Part shown: positions 36,651 to 48,027 of the stretch, piece after piece | Layout: each line of letters opens with the position of its first letter | Position numbering within the stretch: position 1 is the stretch's first letter | Notes under the pieces: model-generated | Seen by the model: the letters and a program-made list of their open reading frames with translations, nothing else | Databases searched by the model: none | What the model was told of the DNA's origin: nothing | Position numbers and translations under genes: made by a program | Source: Capsicum annuum | Taxonomy: Eukaryota; Streptophyta; Magnoliopsida; Solanales; Solanaceae | Direction of reading: 5' to 3' | Assembly (NCBI RefSeq): GCF_002878395.1 | Contig: NC_061120.1 | Location: 119,476,585-119,540,584, forward strand | Length of the DNA stretch: 64,000 nt

Positions 36651-37440
36651 AACAAACAAAACAAGAAAACATGAAGAAAATCCATAACTTGTTGTTAAAA
36701 AGGATTTTTGGACTTCATGGATGAAAGGGGTCCATGAATGGAAACTATGCATACCGTAGTTTGTGATTTTGTGAAGATGGGTGGTGAAACCTTCTTGAAA
36801 TTGGACCTTTAAAATTAGCATGATCCACCTCACTCTTTGAATTAACCAATATTTCATCAATAAATACAATGATGAAGAGATATAAATGATGCCTGAACAC
36901 TACGTTCATCAAGTCCATAAATGGTCTTAAAGCATTAGTCAATCCAAATAACATCACCAAGAACTTAAAATTCCTATACCGAGTATGAAAAGTTATCTTA
37001 GGTATATCTACTTCCCTAATCTTAAGCTAATGGTACCCATACTGAAGATCTATCTTAGAGAAGAACTTGGCACCCTGTAACTGGTAAAACAAGTCATCTA
37101 TCTGAGGAAGAGCATACTTGTTCTTGACTGTCATCTTGGTCAATTGCCTGTAGATAATGGACATATGAAGGTAACTATCCTTCTTACATATAAATAATGC
37201 TGGTACACCTTATGGAGAAATACTAGGACAACGAAACCCCTTATCCTAAAGATCCTTAAGTTGTTCCTTGTGTTTCCTTAACTTAAATAGAGCCATTCTA
37301 TATGGAGGAATAGAAATTGGACAAATGTCCGAAAGAAAATCAATACGAAACTCTATTTTCGTATTTGGAGGAACACCAGGAATATCATCCGAAAAGGCCT
37401 TTAGAAACTCATCAACCACAGGGACCGAAGACAAAGAAGG
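36651..37440 (-). pseudogene. Element B reverse transcriptase (partial)
   Basis: Minus strand. FLKAFSDDIPGVPPNTKIEFRIDFL and PPYRMALFKLRKHKEQLKDL (37410-37246) give the RT N-terminal part. Then come the block at about 37090-37000 ([15 protein letters not shown]) and [21 protein letters not shown] (36960-36900). The active site reads FIDEILVNS (about 36865-36840), where the second catalytic Asp is Glu. Similarity ends at about 36790, and nothing of RNase H or integrase follows. Confidence 0.85.
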
Positions 37441-38333
37441 ACATTTTGAGTTAGAATCTTTTACCTAGACCACGGATAAAGAAAACCCTTAGAGATTAAC
37501 CTCTGAGCTCTAAAATACAAAATGAACCTCACCCTAGGAGCTAAGGAACTACCTTTCCATTCTGTAAATAGTTCACTCATGAACTTAAAGATAAACATAC
37601 GGGTTCGACAATCCACAGATGCATAATAAGAATACAGCAAATCTATAACAAGAATTACATCCAATCTCCCATATCTAACTTAAGCAGATCCACCAAGGTC
37701 TTCTTGTTAGCAACAGATACCACACATACCCTATAAACTCTCTTAGCAATAACTGGGTCACCTATTGGGTTAGAAATATAAAAAGGATCTAAAATAACTC
37801 ATGGATCAAATCCAATAAACACATTAACATATGGAGTCACATAATAAAGAGTTGAACCCAGGTCAAGCAAACAATAGACGTCACAAGATAAAAACTATAA
37901 TATACCAATAATAACATTAGGTGATGCCTCAGATTTCTGTCGGGATGCCATAGCACACAACCTATTTCAACCAATACTAGAACCAAGAGCAGTAATAGAA
38001 GTAAATGCTACCCCACTAGGTGTAGGAGCAGAAGATAAAGCCACCAAAATCATATTTGTCCCCATAGAAACCTTATTTACTGGATAATCCCTAAGTTAAT
38101 GACCTATTAGAGGACACTTAAAGCTTTTGTCCCTTTCTTTCTTGCAATAACCCCAATGAGGATGACTACCAAATCAACGAGTAAGATACAAAGAAACTAT
38201 TTTACCCCCACTCACATGAGATTGGGCAACCTGTTCTTGAGAATTTCCACCACCTTGATGATGCCTATCTCCCGACTGGTAAGGAGCACTAGCTGAAAAG
38301 GACCCTGAACTCTCCTACTTCTTTTTCTTGCAC
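37441..38333 (-). pseudogene. Element B protease and end of gag
   Basis: Minus strand. A trace of the CCHC knuckle (FKCPLIGH, about 38125-38100) is followed by protease sequence: DVILVIDLLYSYYASVDCRTRMFIFKF (37664-37585; family DVILGMDWL..Y.A..DC....V.F), then the tail QRLISKGFLYPWSR (about 37505-37461). The reading stops at 38333, where an Athila-lineage LTR begins. The rest of gag resumes at 42757 with about 500 bases of gag missing by comparison with unit A. Confidence 0.75.
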
Positions 38334-39715
38334 TGATGAGTGGTGATCTTACAATACATTTGCACCAAAAATTTATGTACACAACTAAGTTTTTATTATA
38401 AAATGAGACATCAACATGATTTAAATGCACTAATATCTATATTTTGTAGGAATCTACTTGAGAAGGTAAAATAATGTGGATTGAAGCTCAGAAAGAGATC
38501 ATATAGAAAGAAATGAAATGTAGCTGGAGACCTAACGCTAATTAGCCACGGTTAGACAAGATGTTCAACATAATGTGATTACAGAGCACAACCATAGTCA
38601 CGTAGCTACAGTCATAGTCAAACCTGCATGATTGCAGTTCGGCGGGAATATGGCCTAGGGTAATTTTATAAAATTGAATAGATGAATCCCATACCATATA
38701 TAGGAAAAAACTCATTCTTCTTTAGAAATTACTTACCTGATAGATATTTTTGAATTGAAAGCAAGAAAAACTACTTGCGCAAGTGTGTAACCAATTATGG
38801 AGGCTTAACTTCTAAGCATTTTGTGAAGAATAAATACTTTGGATAATCCTTATGGTATATCTTTATTTACCTTCTTTATGAGTATCTAAGTAAATTAGTC
38901 TTATGATTATGTTGAACTAAAATGTAATTTTGAGTGGGTATTGTCGTGTTTGCATGATTGCTAGTTATTAAGTATGAATTCCACCATTGCTTGAATTTAT
39001 GAGTTAGAATTTATGGGTGAAAACCCTAAATCCTGAAATGGTTTTGATGGGTGAAAACCCAAACTCCAGAATCCCTTTATCATCTTTGAAAGAGGAATAA
39101 AGGTAAACTTGAGGTAAACCATAACATCTTCAAAAGAGGGTTATAGGGGCATAGGGCAATGATGGACAATTGAGCCTATGGTTAACTACCTTTTGCATTT
39201 AGAAATAAGTCTATTTAAAGTATAAATCATGTCTAGAGAATCATCCTAGAAATAGGGATTCTTGATTGAGGTTTTGGGTGATTATGAATTGCACACCTGT
39301 TAGGAGCTCGAAAGAGCCAATGGGTGAAATCATTGTGGTTTTATTAAAAAATTTACCACAATCACTTTCAACCTTTCCTATAATTTAGTAAACAACTAAG
39401 ATTCAAGTTAAACCATCATCTACCCATATGTTTTTCCTTTAGGTAGACATAATCAAAAGGTTTCCTCCAATCTTTATTTTAAATAAAAAAGTGTCAAATA
39501 CATTCTTTGTTAATAAAATTTTTTTACAATCAAATCCCCCCATCTTATTTTACATGTCATTTTTGTTAGCATTTCGGGTAACTTTTTAGTAATTAGAGCA
39601 CCCATAAGACTTGAAATTTATAATTCTCTCCTTGTGGATTCAACCCCAACTCGAGTTGGGTTATTGAAAATGATGGCCTCACCCCTTATGAATGAGAGTA
39701 AGTTGAGCATTATCA
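38334..39715 (+). mobile_element. 5' LTR of Athila-lineage gag-protease element G1
   Basis: It starts TGATGAGTGGTGATC and ends AAGTTGAGCATTATCA; 1382 bases, the same length as the solo LTR 22731-24112. A GC-richer island lies at 38530-38650. Followed within four bases by the primer site. The five bases before it are tgcac, but no 3' LTR is present to test a target duplication. It is inserted in gag of element B. Confidence 0.85.
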
Positions 39716-39718
39716 AAA

Positions 39719-39736
39719 TGATTCCATTATCGGGGA
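39719..39736 (+). other. Primer binding site of G1
   Basis: tgattccattatcgggga resembles TGGCGCCGTTGCCGGGGA, the usual Athila/Tat primer site. It lies three bases after the LTR end. Confidence 0.65.
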
Positions 39737-39854
39737 GTAAGATATAGATTTTACATTTGCGGTATGCTTCTTACTTGAGAATACCCAAAGAGGTGTAATT
39801 TACTTTATTTGTTGTTTTTTATCTTTTGTAGGTGTTAAATGTATTAATAGAGCA

Positions 39855-40490
39855 ATGAGTGATAACTCGAGTAATTTGGGCCCCTTTGATGCCCCTCTAC
39901 ATAATGAGGGATGGCTTATTGAAGAGGGGAAAATGAGTGCAATCCTCATCCCACCAACTAATGGGAATGGAGTTTTCCATGTGACTAGCGTTATGCTTTA
40001 CATGTTGCAAATAAAAGGGTTGTACGGGGATCAAGCTTACGAGGACACGAATGTCTATTTGAATAACTTCATGGAAGTGTGTGCACCATTTAACATTGCA
40101 CATATTACTCAAGAATCTATCCGTCTTTGCCTCTTCCCGCTCTCACTGACGATCGAGGAAGTTCTATGGCTACGCTCACTTCCACCCAACTCTATTACAT
40201 CATGGGAAGATCTTACCTCGGCATTTCTTGATAGGTATTTTCCACTATAAAATATTCTTCAAAAGCGGGATGAGATTGTGATTTTTTGGCAAATGAATAG
40301 AGAGCCATTGTTTGAAGATTGGGATAGGTTTAATGGAAAGTTAGCTCAATGCCTAAATCATGAGTTCCCAGAGAAGATTCTTCTTGTGATCATCTACCTG
40401 TACCTTAATCCGTTAAACAAAATAGTGGTGGATAATGCGGGTGGTGGATCTATAGAAAAATACACCACTATGAGGCCTTTCGATTGATAG
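39855..40490 (+). pseudogene. G1 gag
   Basis: Retrotransposon gag core on the plus strand. It starts MSDNSSNLGPFDAPL and has a well preserved core: YLNNFMEVCAPFNIAHITQESIRLCLFPLSL (about 40050-40145), then EEVLWLRSLPPNSITSWEDLTSAFLDRYFP (40157-40246). A nonsense codon (taa, 40248-40250) follows; the same frame then continues with NREPLFEDWDRFNGKLAQCLNHEFPEKI, and VVDNAGGGSIEKYTTMRPFD to a stop at 40485. One stop in about 210 codons makes it the best preserved gag in the window. Family: Athila/Tat-type gag. It acts in cytoplasmic particle assembly in active elements. Confidence 0.9.
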
Positions 40491-41480
40491 AAGTGTCAAA
40501 GAAAAATTAGGGTTGGCACACCCAAGATAGCGAAGCCACCAATATCCCTTCTACTAAATCAGTGATCGATATTGAACAAAGAAAGAGGGATAAAGAAAAG
40601 AAGGAGAACATAGCAAAAATGAATACCAAACATGAGCTCTTAACGAAGCATGTTATGGGAGAACCCGTGAAAACGGTAAATGCCATAACAACAAAATCTT
40701 ATGAAGTTGAGGTAGAAACAAAGAAGTTAGAGGAAATCTAATATTTGGACAATTATTCAGAGGGTTCCTGCCCCACTTATCAAAGGAAAGGTGGGAACCA
40801 CGGTTGGATAGATTGCGAATGGGATAGATATTGGAAAGATCGTGAGCATGATTATGACCGTTATGTCCCCATTCATGATCGACCTAAGGCCAAGGAATCT
40901 AGACACATTGACCTCAAATATTTTAAGACCGAGGATATGTTAAGAAGATCTTGAATAGAGTGGATGGTATAGACAAAATAGTTTATAACTTGAAGGGTGA
41001 TTTATACCAACTTTTCTAAATAGTGGTGTCTCACTCCACCTCTATCAATCAATTTTAGAACCAAGTCGAGAAAATATCCACGCAATTAAATGTTAGTCCT
41101 AGAGGTGGACTTCTGAGTGACAAAATTGCTAACCCAAAGAAAGATGCACAAGTCCTAGAAATTGCCACATGGAGTAGGAAGGAACTTGATGAGCTTTATA
41201 GAGGAGACTTGACTGAGAATATGCCCAAGGCTAAAGCAAAGGAGGTGATACCTCAAAGTAGGAAAGCAAATGATGAGAAATAGATCGAGGAAAGTGATAA
41301 AGAAGTGGATGAAGTTAAAAAGCCACAAGGTGAAGAAAGTTCAACAATCAAAGTTCCTATCCCATACCCTCAACATTTGCATAAAAAAGAGAATGGTGAT
41401 AAATTAAGGAAATTCATGGAAAAACATAGTAATTTATCGATAAATATCCCATTGCTTGAGTCAATCTAGGAGATCCCAGG
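40491..41480 (+). pseudogene. G1 gag-protease linker
   Basis: The plus-strand reading gives EVSKKN*GWHTQDSEAT, a Lys/Glu-rich helix (EQRKRDKEKKENIAK), and the Arg/Asp-rich block DRYWKDREHDYDRYVPIHDRPKAKES (about 40820-40895). TEDMLRRS and VDGIDKIVYNLKGDL, VSHSTSINQ, and LNVSPRGGLLSDKIANPK follow. This succession is characteristic of one Athila/Tat group known from Solanaceae, as I remember it. A frameshift at about 40950 and stops at 40741 and 41281 break it. Confidence 0.75.
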
Positions 41481-42080
41481 ATATGCTAAGTTAATGAAAA
41501 GTTGGTGTCCAAAAAGAAACTTTTTGAATGTGACACCATTGAGGTTACTCTTATGTGTAGTGAAATCATGGATAGTAATATTGGAGAAAAGAAGGATGAC
41601 CTCGAAGAATACACCACTCCTTTTACGATTGGGATGCATGAGTTTGAAAAATCTATATGTGACCTTGGTTCTCGCATCAACATAATGCCCTTTGTCATCT
41701 ACAAGAAGCTCAAATTGGATGATCCTACACCGACCTCTATGCGACTTTTAATGGAAGACTGGTCCATTAAAAAGATGATGGAAATTTTGTTTGATGTCTT
41801 TGTTAAAGTGGACGAGTTTATAATTTCGGCGGACTTCTTGGTATTGGATTGTTAAATGGACCAAGAGGCACCTTTAATCCCTGGTCATCCTTTCTTGGCA
41901 ACTAGAAAAGCCATTGTCGATTTAGGGATAGGGTAAATAAAGTTTAGTATGCAAGAGGATGAGGTCTCTTTCAAAATTTGCAAAAAAAAGGAGCAAACCG
42001 CAGAGCTTCAAATGGTATCCATGGTGTATGTTGAAAGTGAGAAGGTGAACGAGGAGGGGATTGACCACCCACCTTGAGCT
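41481..42080 (+). pseudogene. G1 aspartic protease
   Basis: PYPQHLHKKENGDKLRKFMEKHSNLSINIPLLE precedes it (41355-41460). After a frameshift near 41500 the frame reads LFECDTIEVT, then YTTPFTIGMHEFEKSICDLGSRINIMPFVIYKKL (41610-41710) with the catalytic-site equivalent DLGS at 41661-41672. LLMEDWSIKK, VFVKVDEFIISADFLVLDC (41798-41852), a stop at 41853, and then the second half-site region PLIPGHPFLATRKAIVDLG follow in the same frame. The usual ILGRPFLA is PGHPFLA here. The reading ends at about 42077. No reverse transcriptase follows. Confidence 0.85.
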
Positions 42081-42756
42081 TTGGAGATAAAAGACATCAT
42101 GCCATGACAATAACTAAGGCATTATGTTGGAGGCTACCCACAAATACCACAAAAGTGGCTCATATCCTTTTAGTCATGTTTCTATAGTATAGATGTTACC
42201 TTTTGCATCTGAATAACTCATGCATTTTTGGCACTCTGGAGTGTATCATATGAGTATTAGAAAGAGGGAAGTGTGTAATTTTGCCTTGAAAAGTGAACAA
42301 GGGAAAATTGGTAAAAATTGAGCAAGGAGCTGAATAAAGGAAAATAGCAGAGCAGAATAGCTCTCAGTTAATGCAATCACGGTCACTCGCGTGTCTGTGA
42401 TTGCATATACCTAACTGTGGTCACGGTCACTTCAGCCATTTAATCCCCAATTTCTATTATTTCCCTCACACTCTCTTTCATGATAGTACTTTTTAATTTG
42501 GGCTAGATTTCAGAAAAGTTTGTGAGCTCTTCAACAACATTCTTGCATCCCTATTACATCACAAATCTGGTAGGTATCATGAATCTATGCTTTTATTTAT
42601 GAAAATATACCCTAGAATACATGATAAAGAGAGGGACAAGTGTTTTGATTGTTATGTTTTCCATGCTGTCATACTTGGTGTTAGTTTGAGGTTAGATGCT
42701 TGAATAAGGTGTGCACACAAGTGGGGAAATATTGAGTACCCAATAATTCGCAAAGA
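42081..42756 (+). other. G1 3' non-coding part with conserved motif and GC island
   Basis: The text at 42110-42150 (aactaaggcattatgttggaggctaccc) is the conserved GGGAGGCAACCC-type motif that in Athila/Tat elements follows the coding region; here it comes directly after protease. A GC-richer island lies at 42355-42445 (cacggtcactcgcgtgtctgtgattg). From 42530 to 42756 it matches 58660-58890 of the second copy. At about 42757 the sequence switches to element B gag, so the 3' end and 3' LTR are lost. Confidence 0.7.
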
Positions 42757-43302
42757 ATATAGACAAGCCTTGTGGATCCTCTTCCACTTCACCGTAGTAA
42801 AAGTTGTAGCACCCATCTTCATAAATTTATCAACCATGATGGCATCAACAGAAAAAGCACCAGTTGCACCCTCCTCAGCCTGAGCAACAACTATTATGCT
42901 ATAACTTGAATAGATTGATAAAATTCTATATTCGTCACATTACCCTAAGGGACCTAAGGAGAACTAGATGGAATAGGAGGAACTCCAGCACCATCATGAA
43001 TAGGACCATGAGATAGAAGATGTACTCCAGATATAGGACGTTCCCCTTCACCATTATCCCCAAATGGGACGAAAGAATTTCCTTGTGTTTCGAATAGAGG
43101 AGGCGTAATCTATAAGACGAAAAAACAAGGATTAGAGGAGATTCTAGGATTGAGAACTCAATCTTGAAGATAGAAAACCAAAAAACTATAACATTCCTAA
43201 ATGTCTTAAAGACTATCTCTTATGAGTGTGGAACACTTCATACTCCTAAAAGAGACTCTACTTGACACGACTTTGTGGGCTTTCTAGTTGACCCTGAACT
43301 TA
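42757..43302 (-). pseudogene. Element B gag N-terminal part and leader
   Basis: On the minus strand this matches unit A gag around 30200-29990. The block at about 42840-42770 corresponds to the PPTFTG region and its preceding residues (STEKAPVAP), and the leader (43240-43300) corresponds to 30490-30540. It continues the gag interrupted by G1 at 38333. Frames are broken. Confidence 0.65.
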
Positions 43303-43315
43303 GGTTGTGATACAA
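43303..43315 (-). other. Primer-site remnant of element B
   Basis: The plus strand reads ggttgtgatacaa, a decayed gctctgatacca (initiator-Met primer site in reverse complement), in the right place between leader and LTR. Confidence 0.5.
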
Positions 43316-45591
43316 ACATAACACAACTCGAACCTGGGTCTTTTTGTAGTAGGCATCCCAAGTTAAGACAGGACCGAGGACCGCTCCATGTTTCCCAACA
43401 CAACCACCTTTATCCATCCTTAGATGAGCTGAATTCTGAACATATATCAAGATAGCATTATTATTCTCATTAAGACTATGGGATAGGGTCACAACCATGG
43501 TCGACCAAACTAAGTACAACCGTACCACAACAAATGTCGTACCATACCAAATAAAAACATAGATCATAAACAAAAAAAGAAATACTAAAACATAATACGG
43601 AAATCAATCCCAAAATGTAGTATAATGGAACTATCAACAATATCATCCAATTGTGTCAGCCCACTGACTTATTCCAATTCAAGGGCCGACTCCATCACCA
43701 ATCCCACCCATACCAACCCCTAAAAGTACCACAAAGCCTCTATCTGAATGAATAAAAAAATTTGGTTGGGACATTCCCTTAACCATGGCCAAAACTAATA
43801 TCCTAAATATAAGATAACTATTTAAATAAATACATAACATGAAAATATTTCTTCCGAAAGGATAGAAGATTCCCACTTCAATTCAAGTATTGAAACTAAA
43901 TCCATGTGCTAAACGGGATGAGTCAGATGGCTTTTTCCTGCATAGCGTGGGTATACAATCGCCAGTAGACGGGGTTAGCGAATGACTGCTAGCATGAAAC
44001 TTAGGATAAGGATAAATAATGCTAGTCATAAAACCAAGTGAAACCATCCATAATGCATACAACCATACATATATAAGGGACAGGAAAGGAACTAGGTTTA
44101 GCATACATTTAAAAGAATTACTTGGGTTGTGTAGCTCTGTCGTCCTAGCTACCCACAGGCTATATGGGTTCATCTCCCCTACTGAAAAGGTCCCAGTGGG
44201 TGTCGCTGCACGAATAGGAAATATCCCATGTGATGACTAGTACAACCCTCCAATATAAAATATGAAACTCGCATGTGGTCATTGAAGAGCCCTCATATTG
44301 GCAAATATAAGTTTCCAGTTTTGGTCCCCTGGGATTGCCACCTTCCACCAATTAGCTACACACCCCGCTATTAATGTTCAGTTAAAAGGATGTCTAAGCA
44401 ATTCATTTACAATTTATTATCCAAGGCTATTATTTATGGTATCGTCATACCACCCTATTACTCAAAGGTACTATCCATAGCCAAACCATTTAGGTTAAGG
44501 GGACCTTAGGTGCCTTTCCAATTTCCATGTTAAATCTACTTGGGAGACTTCAACGTTTTCCAAAAGCTTGAACATCTAGACTTTTTCGAACCATTTAAAT
44601 CATGCATAAATTCTTTATCTAGTTTAAAACATGCAAGAGTTCCATTAAAAGAAGTCAATGCAAGTAAGATATCTTTATTAGCATTTTATCAAACACCTTG
44701 GGAGCATAATATATTCAAAACTAATTCCAAAGACCATTAAACCATTACCATGCAATCCAATTGTCCAAAACCACCATTAATGCATATAAAAAGCATTATT
44801 AAAACCATAGGAAACCATAACCAAGCATTAAAAATTAAAAACCCTAAATAATAGTTGAAAACAATAATCATGGCATAGTTAAACCATGAAATCCATCATA
44901 TAAACATGACTTTAGTTGAAATTACAAAGAGTGAACAGAATAATGCCTTATACCAAAGAATTGAATGAAAGAAATACCCAAAGCAAGCCCCAAAGCAATC
45001 CGTAAGAGTAAACCCTAGCCTTCTCTCCCCAAAAGCTCTTAAGAAATTATGAGATGTTTTGTAATAGTTTCTAAGCGTTAATGAGTAGAATAATAGGGAA
45101 AATAACCTCCTGAGTGTATTAGAAGTCCTGGGTCCTAGTTAGGATAAGTAGAGAAATGTCCAGAATACCCCTACTTAAATCTCTTAAAACCCATCACCGA
45201 GCTACAACTGATGCATACAAGTTGTACCCTCCTATGTGATTGGTATCTACCACTTATATCCAAGCCTTAACCCTTGGATCAAATACTATCTATCATGCAA
45301 CTCATCTAACCAAGTCGTAACCTCAGTATATGATCTAAACCAATGACCCGTATCCATGGAAGAAAGAAATACTAGAAGGATCAAATATTGCCCTTGATAC
45401 GACTCATACCAGTCCCTAGGACTCATAACCTTAATGTGTACCCTTTCCAGTAATCAAAACCATCCCACCAACTAACACATGTAAGAATCGGACAGGACCA
45501 TACCGCTCATACTTCAGCATATGGCTCATACCCATGAGTCGTATTAGGTCTGAGGAATGGATTTCTAGGAATCAAAACCCAGGATATTTTA
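43308..45591 (-). mobile_element. 5' LTR of element B
   Basis: Partner of the LTR at 32515-34782, nearly equal in length. On the minus strand it starts at 45591 (TAAAATATCCTGGGTTTTGA; the terminal TG is mutated to TA). It lacks about ten bases of the ctttctcaggg block present in the 3' LTR. The pair differs at many positions by eye, so the insertion is old. The low-coordinate edge overlaps the primer-site remnant because the LTR end and that site share 'tgatac'. Confidence 0.8.
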
Positions 45592-46020
45592 CTTCATCTT
45601 CTTAAAATACCTACAGGATAGTACGCCCACCCTATACCAGTCATACCCTACCATATAAGTGGCACCCACCACTCGTACTCTAGGCCTCTCTTTCGACCCT
45701 TAATACTGTCCAAAATTTGACTATCCAAGCCAATCCATACCCAACCATACAACTGATACCATAAAACCGTATTTAGATTGAATAAAATCACCTAGACTAA
45801 ACTTAGGACAACATACAATTGACACCTTTCGACTCGTAGCATTACATATGACTAGTATCTTCAAAATGTACCTTAGACAGAAACCAACCAACATAAAGTG
45901 GTTACCATGAGGATAAACCCAACCTAGTCGAACATTATAATAAGGGAAGCACCCAAACTTATTGATGTCCTGAAGCCAAAACCAAAGAAATTTTTTAAGG
46001 ATAAAAACCTAGTGTGTTTT
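45592..46020 (-). mobile_element. Shared middle LTR of the array, part 2
   Basis: Continues the LTR interrupted at 32514. 'cttaaaatacctacaggatagtacgcccacc' matches 25055-25090 ('ctacctaaaatccccgcaggatggtacggccaacc') and runs to a decayed LTR start at about 46020 ('aacctagtgtgttttt' for 'aacccagggtgtttca'). The first five bases (cttca) are the right target duplication of element B. Integrase of unit C follows without a polypurine tract. Confidence 0.8.
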
Positions 46021-47040
46021 TGACTTTTAGCAGTCTTAAGTCTTTGTCTAATCACTTTCACCTTCTCCATTTCTTGGTAAAACAAGATTGGACCTCTCTA
46101 TTTGACAAACCACCCAATAGGAGGCCTACACCTTCTATCGTAAAGAGCCTCGAAAGAAGCCATTAGAATATGAGACTGATAACTATTTTTGAAATAGATT
46201 TAAATCAGAGTTAAATTATTAAACTAACAACCTCTAAATCAATCACACAGGACCTTAGAATATCCTCAGAATTTTTAATAGTTAATTTTGCTTATCCATC
46301 CATTAAAGGGTGGAAAGCGTTTCTAAGGCTCACGTGAGTACCAAAACCTTTCCAAAATGAATGCCAAAACTAAGAAGAAAATTGCGTATCTTATTCTAAA
46401 ATGATGGAAAAAGATTCTCCATTCAACTTGAATCTCTACAAAATGAGCAACTTAGCATAGTCCTTTCTTGAGTTGTTAGTTCTCACAGTCAAGAAGTTAG
46501 TGGACTTAGTCATTCTATCCATAATAAACCAAATAAAATCATACCTATTGTTAGATCACAAAAGATCCACAACAAAATCCATATTAATCATCTCCCACTT
46601 CCACATGGGAAACTATATCTCGTGAGATAGATGTTAAGGCCTCAAATTCTCAACCTTAACTTACTAGCAAACTATAAACTTAGCCACAAAGTTTTCCACA
46701 TATCTCTTTATATTATTCATCTAATAGATTTCCTTTTTGACACGGTATATATTAGGTGAACTCGGATGAACTGTATATCTAGGCACATGTACCTCTGTCA
46801 AAATTCATTCCGGTAGCTTATCGACATCAGGAACATGTAACCTTTCTTGATACCTCAGAAGGCCATATCTAACAATCTTGAAAGCCATAACAAAGTATGC
46901 TTCCCCTTCAACTCAGAACCAAAAGATGATTTAACCACTTCTTGAATAATCATTATCCATTCTCAAAGACTAAGAACTAGACTCCCAAGTTGGCTAACTT
47001 GTGAATATCCTTCAACAACCCTCTCTTCTCCTAATCTGCC
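46021..47040 (-). pseudogene. Unit C integrase, C-terminally truncated
   Basis: Minus strand. The RNase H-integrase linker comes first. The zinc domain is degraded (about 46840-46690), and MWKWEMINMDFVVDLL (about 46612-46570) carries the first catalytic Asp, followed by DFIWFIMDRMTKSTNFLT. Further blocks are the GSRFTS-type and W..L..ALGT regions in decayed form, and ASFEALYDRRCRPPIGWF-like text (about 46160-46100). It ends in LFYQEMEKVKVIRQRLKTAKS (about 46085-46025). There the LTR starts: the rest of the C-terminal domain, the chromodomain and the polypurine tract are missing. Confidence 0.8.
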
Positions 47041-47360
47041 TATGATAAGCTCCCCAACGACAACTAGCTAAGATCATCAGAAATAATATTAGCTTTAATT
47101 GGATGGTAGTGAAGACTCATGTCATAATCTTTAAGCAATTCAAGCCAACTCATTTGTCTGAGATTCCATTCCTTCTATGTAAACACATATTTGAAGATCT
47201 TATGATCTTAATATATATCCATATGTACCACATATAGATATAGACTGAAGATCATCCAGGCATAGAACACAGCTGCCAACTCGTAATTATGAGTTGGATA
47301 ATTCCTCTCATGAACATTAAGTTGCCTTGAAGCATAGGCAACAACCTTACCATTCTGCAT
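47041..47360 (-). pseudogene. Unit C RNase H remnant
   Basis: Minus strand: [34 protein letters not shown] text at about 47365-47280, the WLELLKDYDMSLHYHPIKANIISDDL block at about 47140-47065. An internal deletion joins RT ('YYRRFV', about 47400) to RNase H ('VWHCVLF', about 47365). Confidence 0.8.
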
Positions 47361-48027
47361 TAAAACAAAACGCAATGCCACACAGGACGTATCACAAACC
47401 TCCTATAATACTCAACCAAGGCTAACAAGCTCTTAATATCGATGGGAGTCATGGGTCTAGGACACTTTGTAACAGCCTCAATTTTCTTTGGATCCACGTT
47501 GATTCCCTTACTAAAATCAAATAAGTCTAAAAACCGCCTGAACACCTGATTCATAAGATCCATGAAAGTCAACATTAGTTAACATAATTTATATTACAAA
47601 AAAGCTCAAAATGACCATTCCTAGTCTAGAAAGTAGTCTTGAGAATATCAACCTCCATAATTTTTAGTTGATGGTTTCCCGAATGAAGTTCAATCTTAGA
47701 TAACACCTAGCACCCTGAATTTAGTCAAAAAGATCATCAATCCTAGGAATGGGGTACTTTTGTTCACTGTCACCTTATTCACTGATGATAGTTGATACAC
47801 ATATTAAGAGACCCATCTTTATTTTGCACAAAAATCATGACAACACCCTATACAGACACACTAGAACGAATGAAACCCTTATTAACAAGACCCTCTAGCA
47901 CTTTTACTTTTGACGATGCCATCCTATTAGGGGTAATGGAAATGGAATGATTATTCGATAGAAGATTAATCCAAAAAACTATTTCCCTATCAAAAGGAAT
48001 TCCATGAATATCATTGGGGAATTAATC
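47361..48027 (-). pseudogene. Unit C reverse transcriptase, second (D-like) copy
   Basis: This stretch starts with a DIHGIPFDREIVFWINLLSNNHSISI block (48015-47925), matching unit D at 54880-54790. It continues with VNKGFIRSSVSV (about 47880), RIDDLFD.IQGA (about 47745-47705), and [18 protein letters not shown] (47571-47518). It then jumps by deletion to [41 protein letters not shown] (47517-47395). The FIDDILVYS active site is lost in the deletion. It follows a complete A-like RT N-terminal half, so unit C carries the RT 5' half twice. Confidence 0.8.

Noticed and set aside
39897..40112. Minus-strand 71-residue ORF overlapping gag
   Set aside because: It is the antisense shadow of the well preserved G1 gag on the plus strand.
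30559..46020. Explaining units A and C as two ordinary nested elements
   Set aside because: Only one LTR remains between A and C once element B is removed, so two independent elements with two LTRs each do not fit. A private loss of one LTR remains possible but is less simple given the same pattern between C and D.
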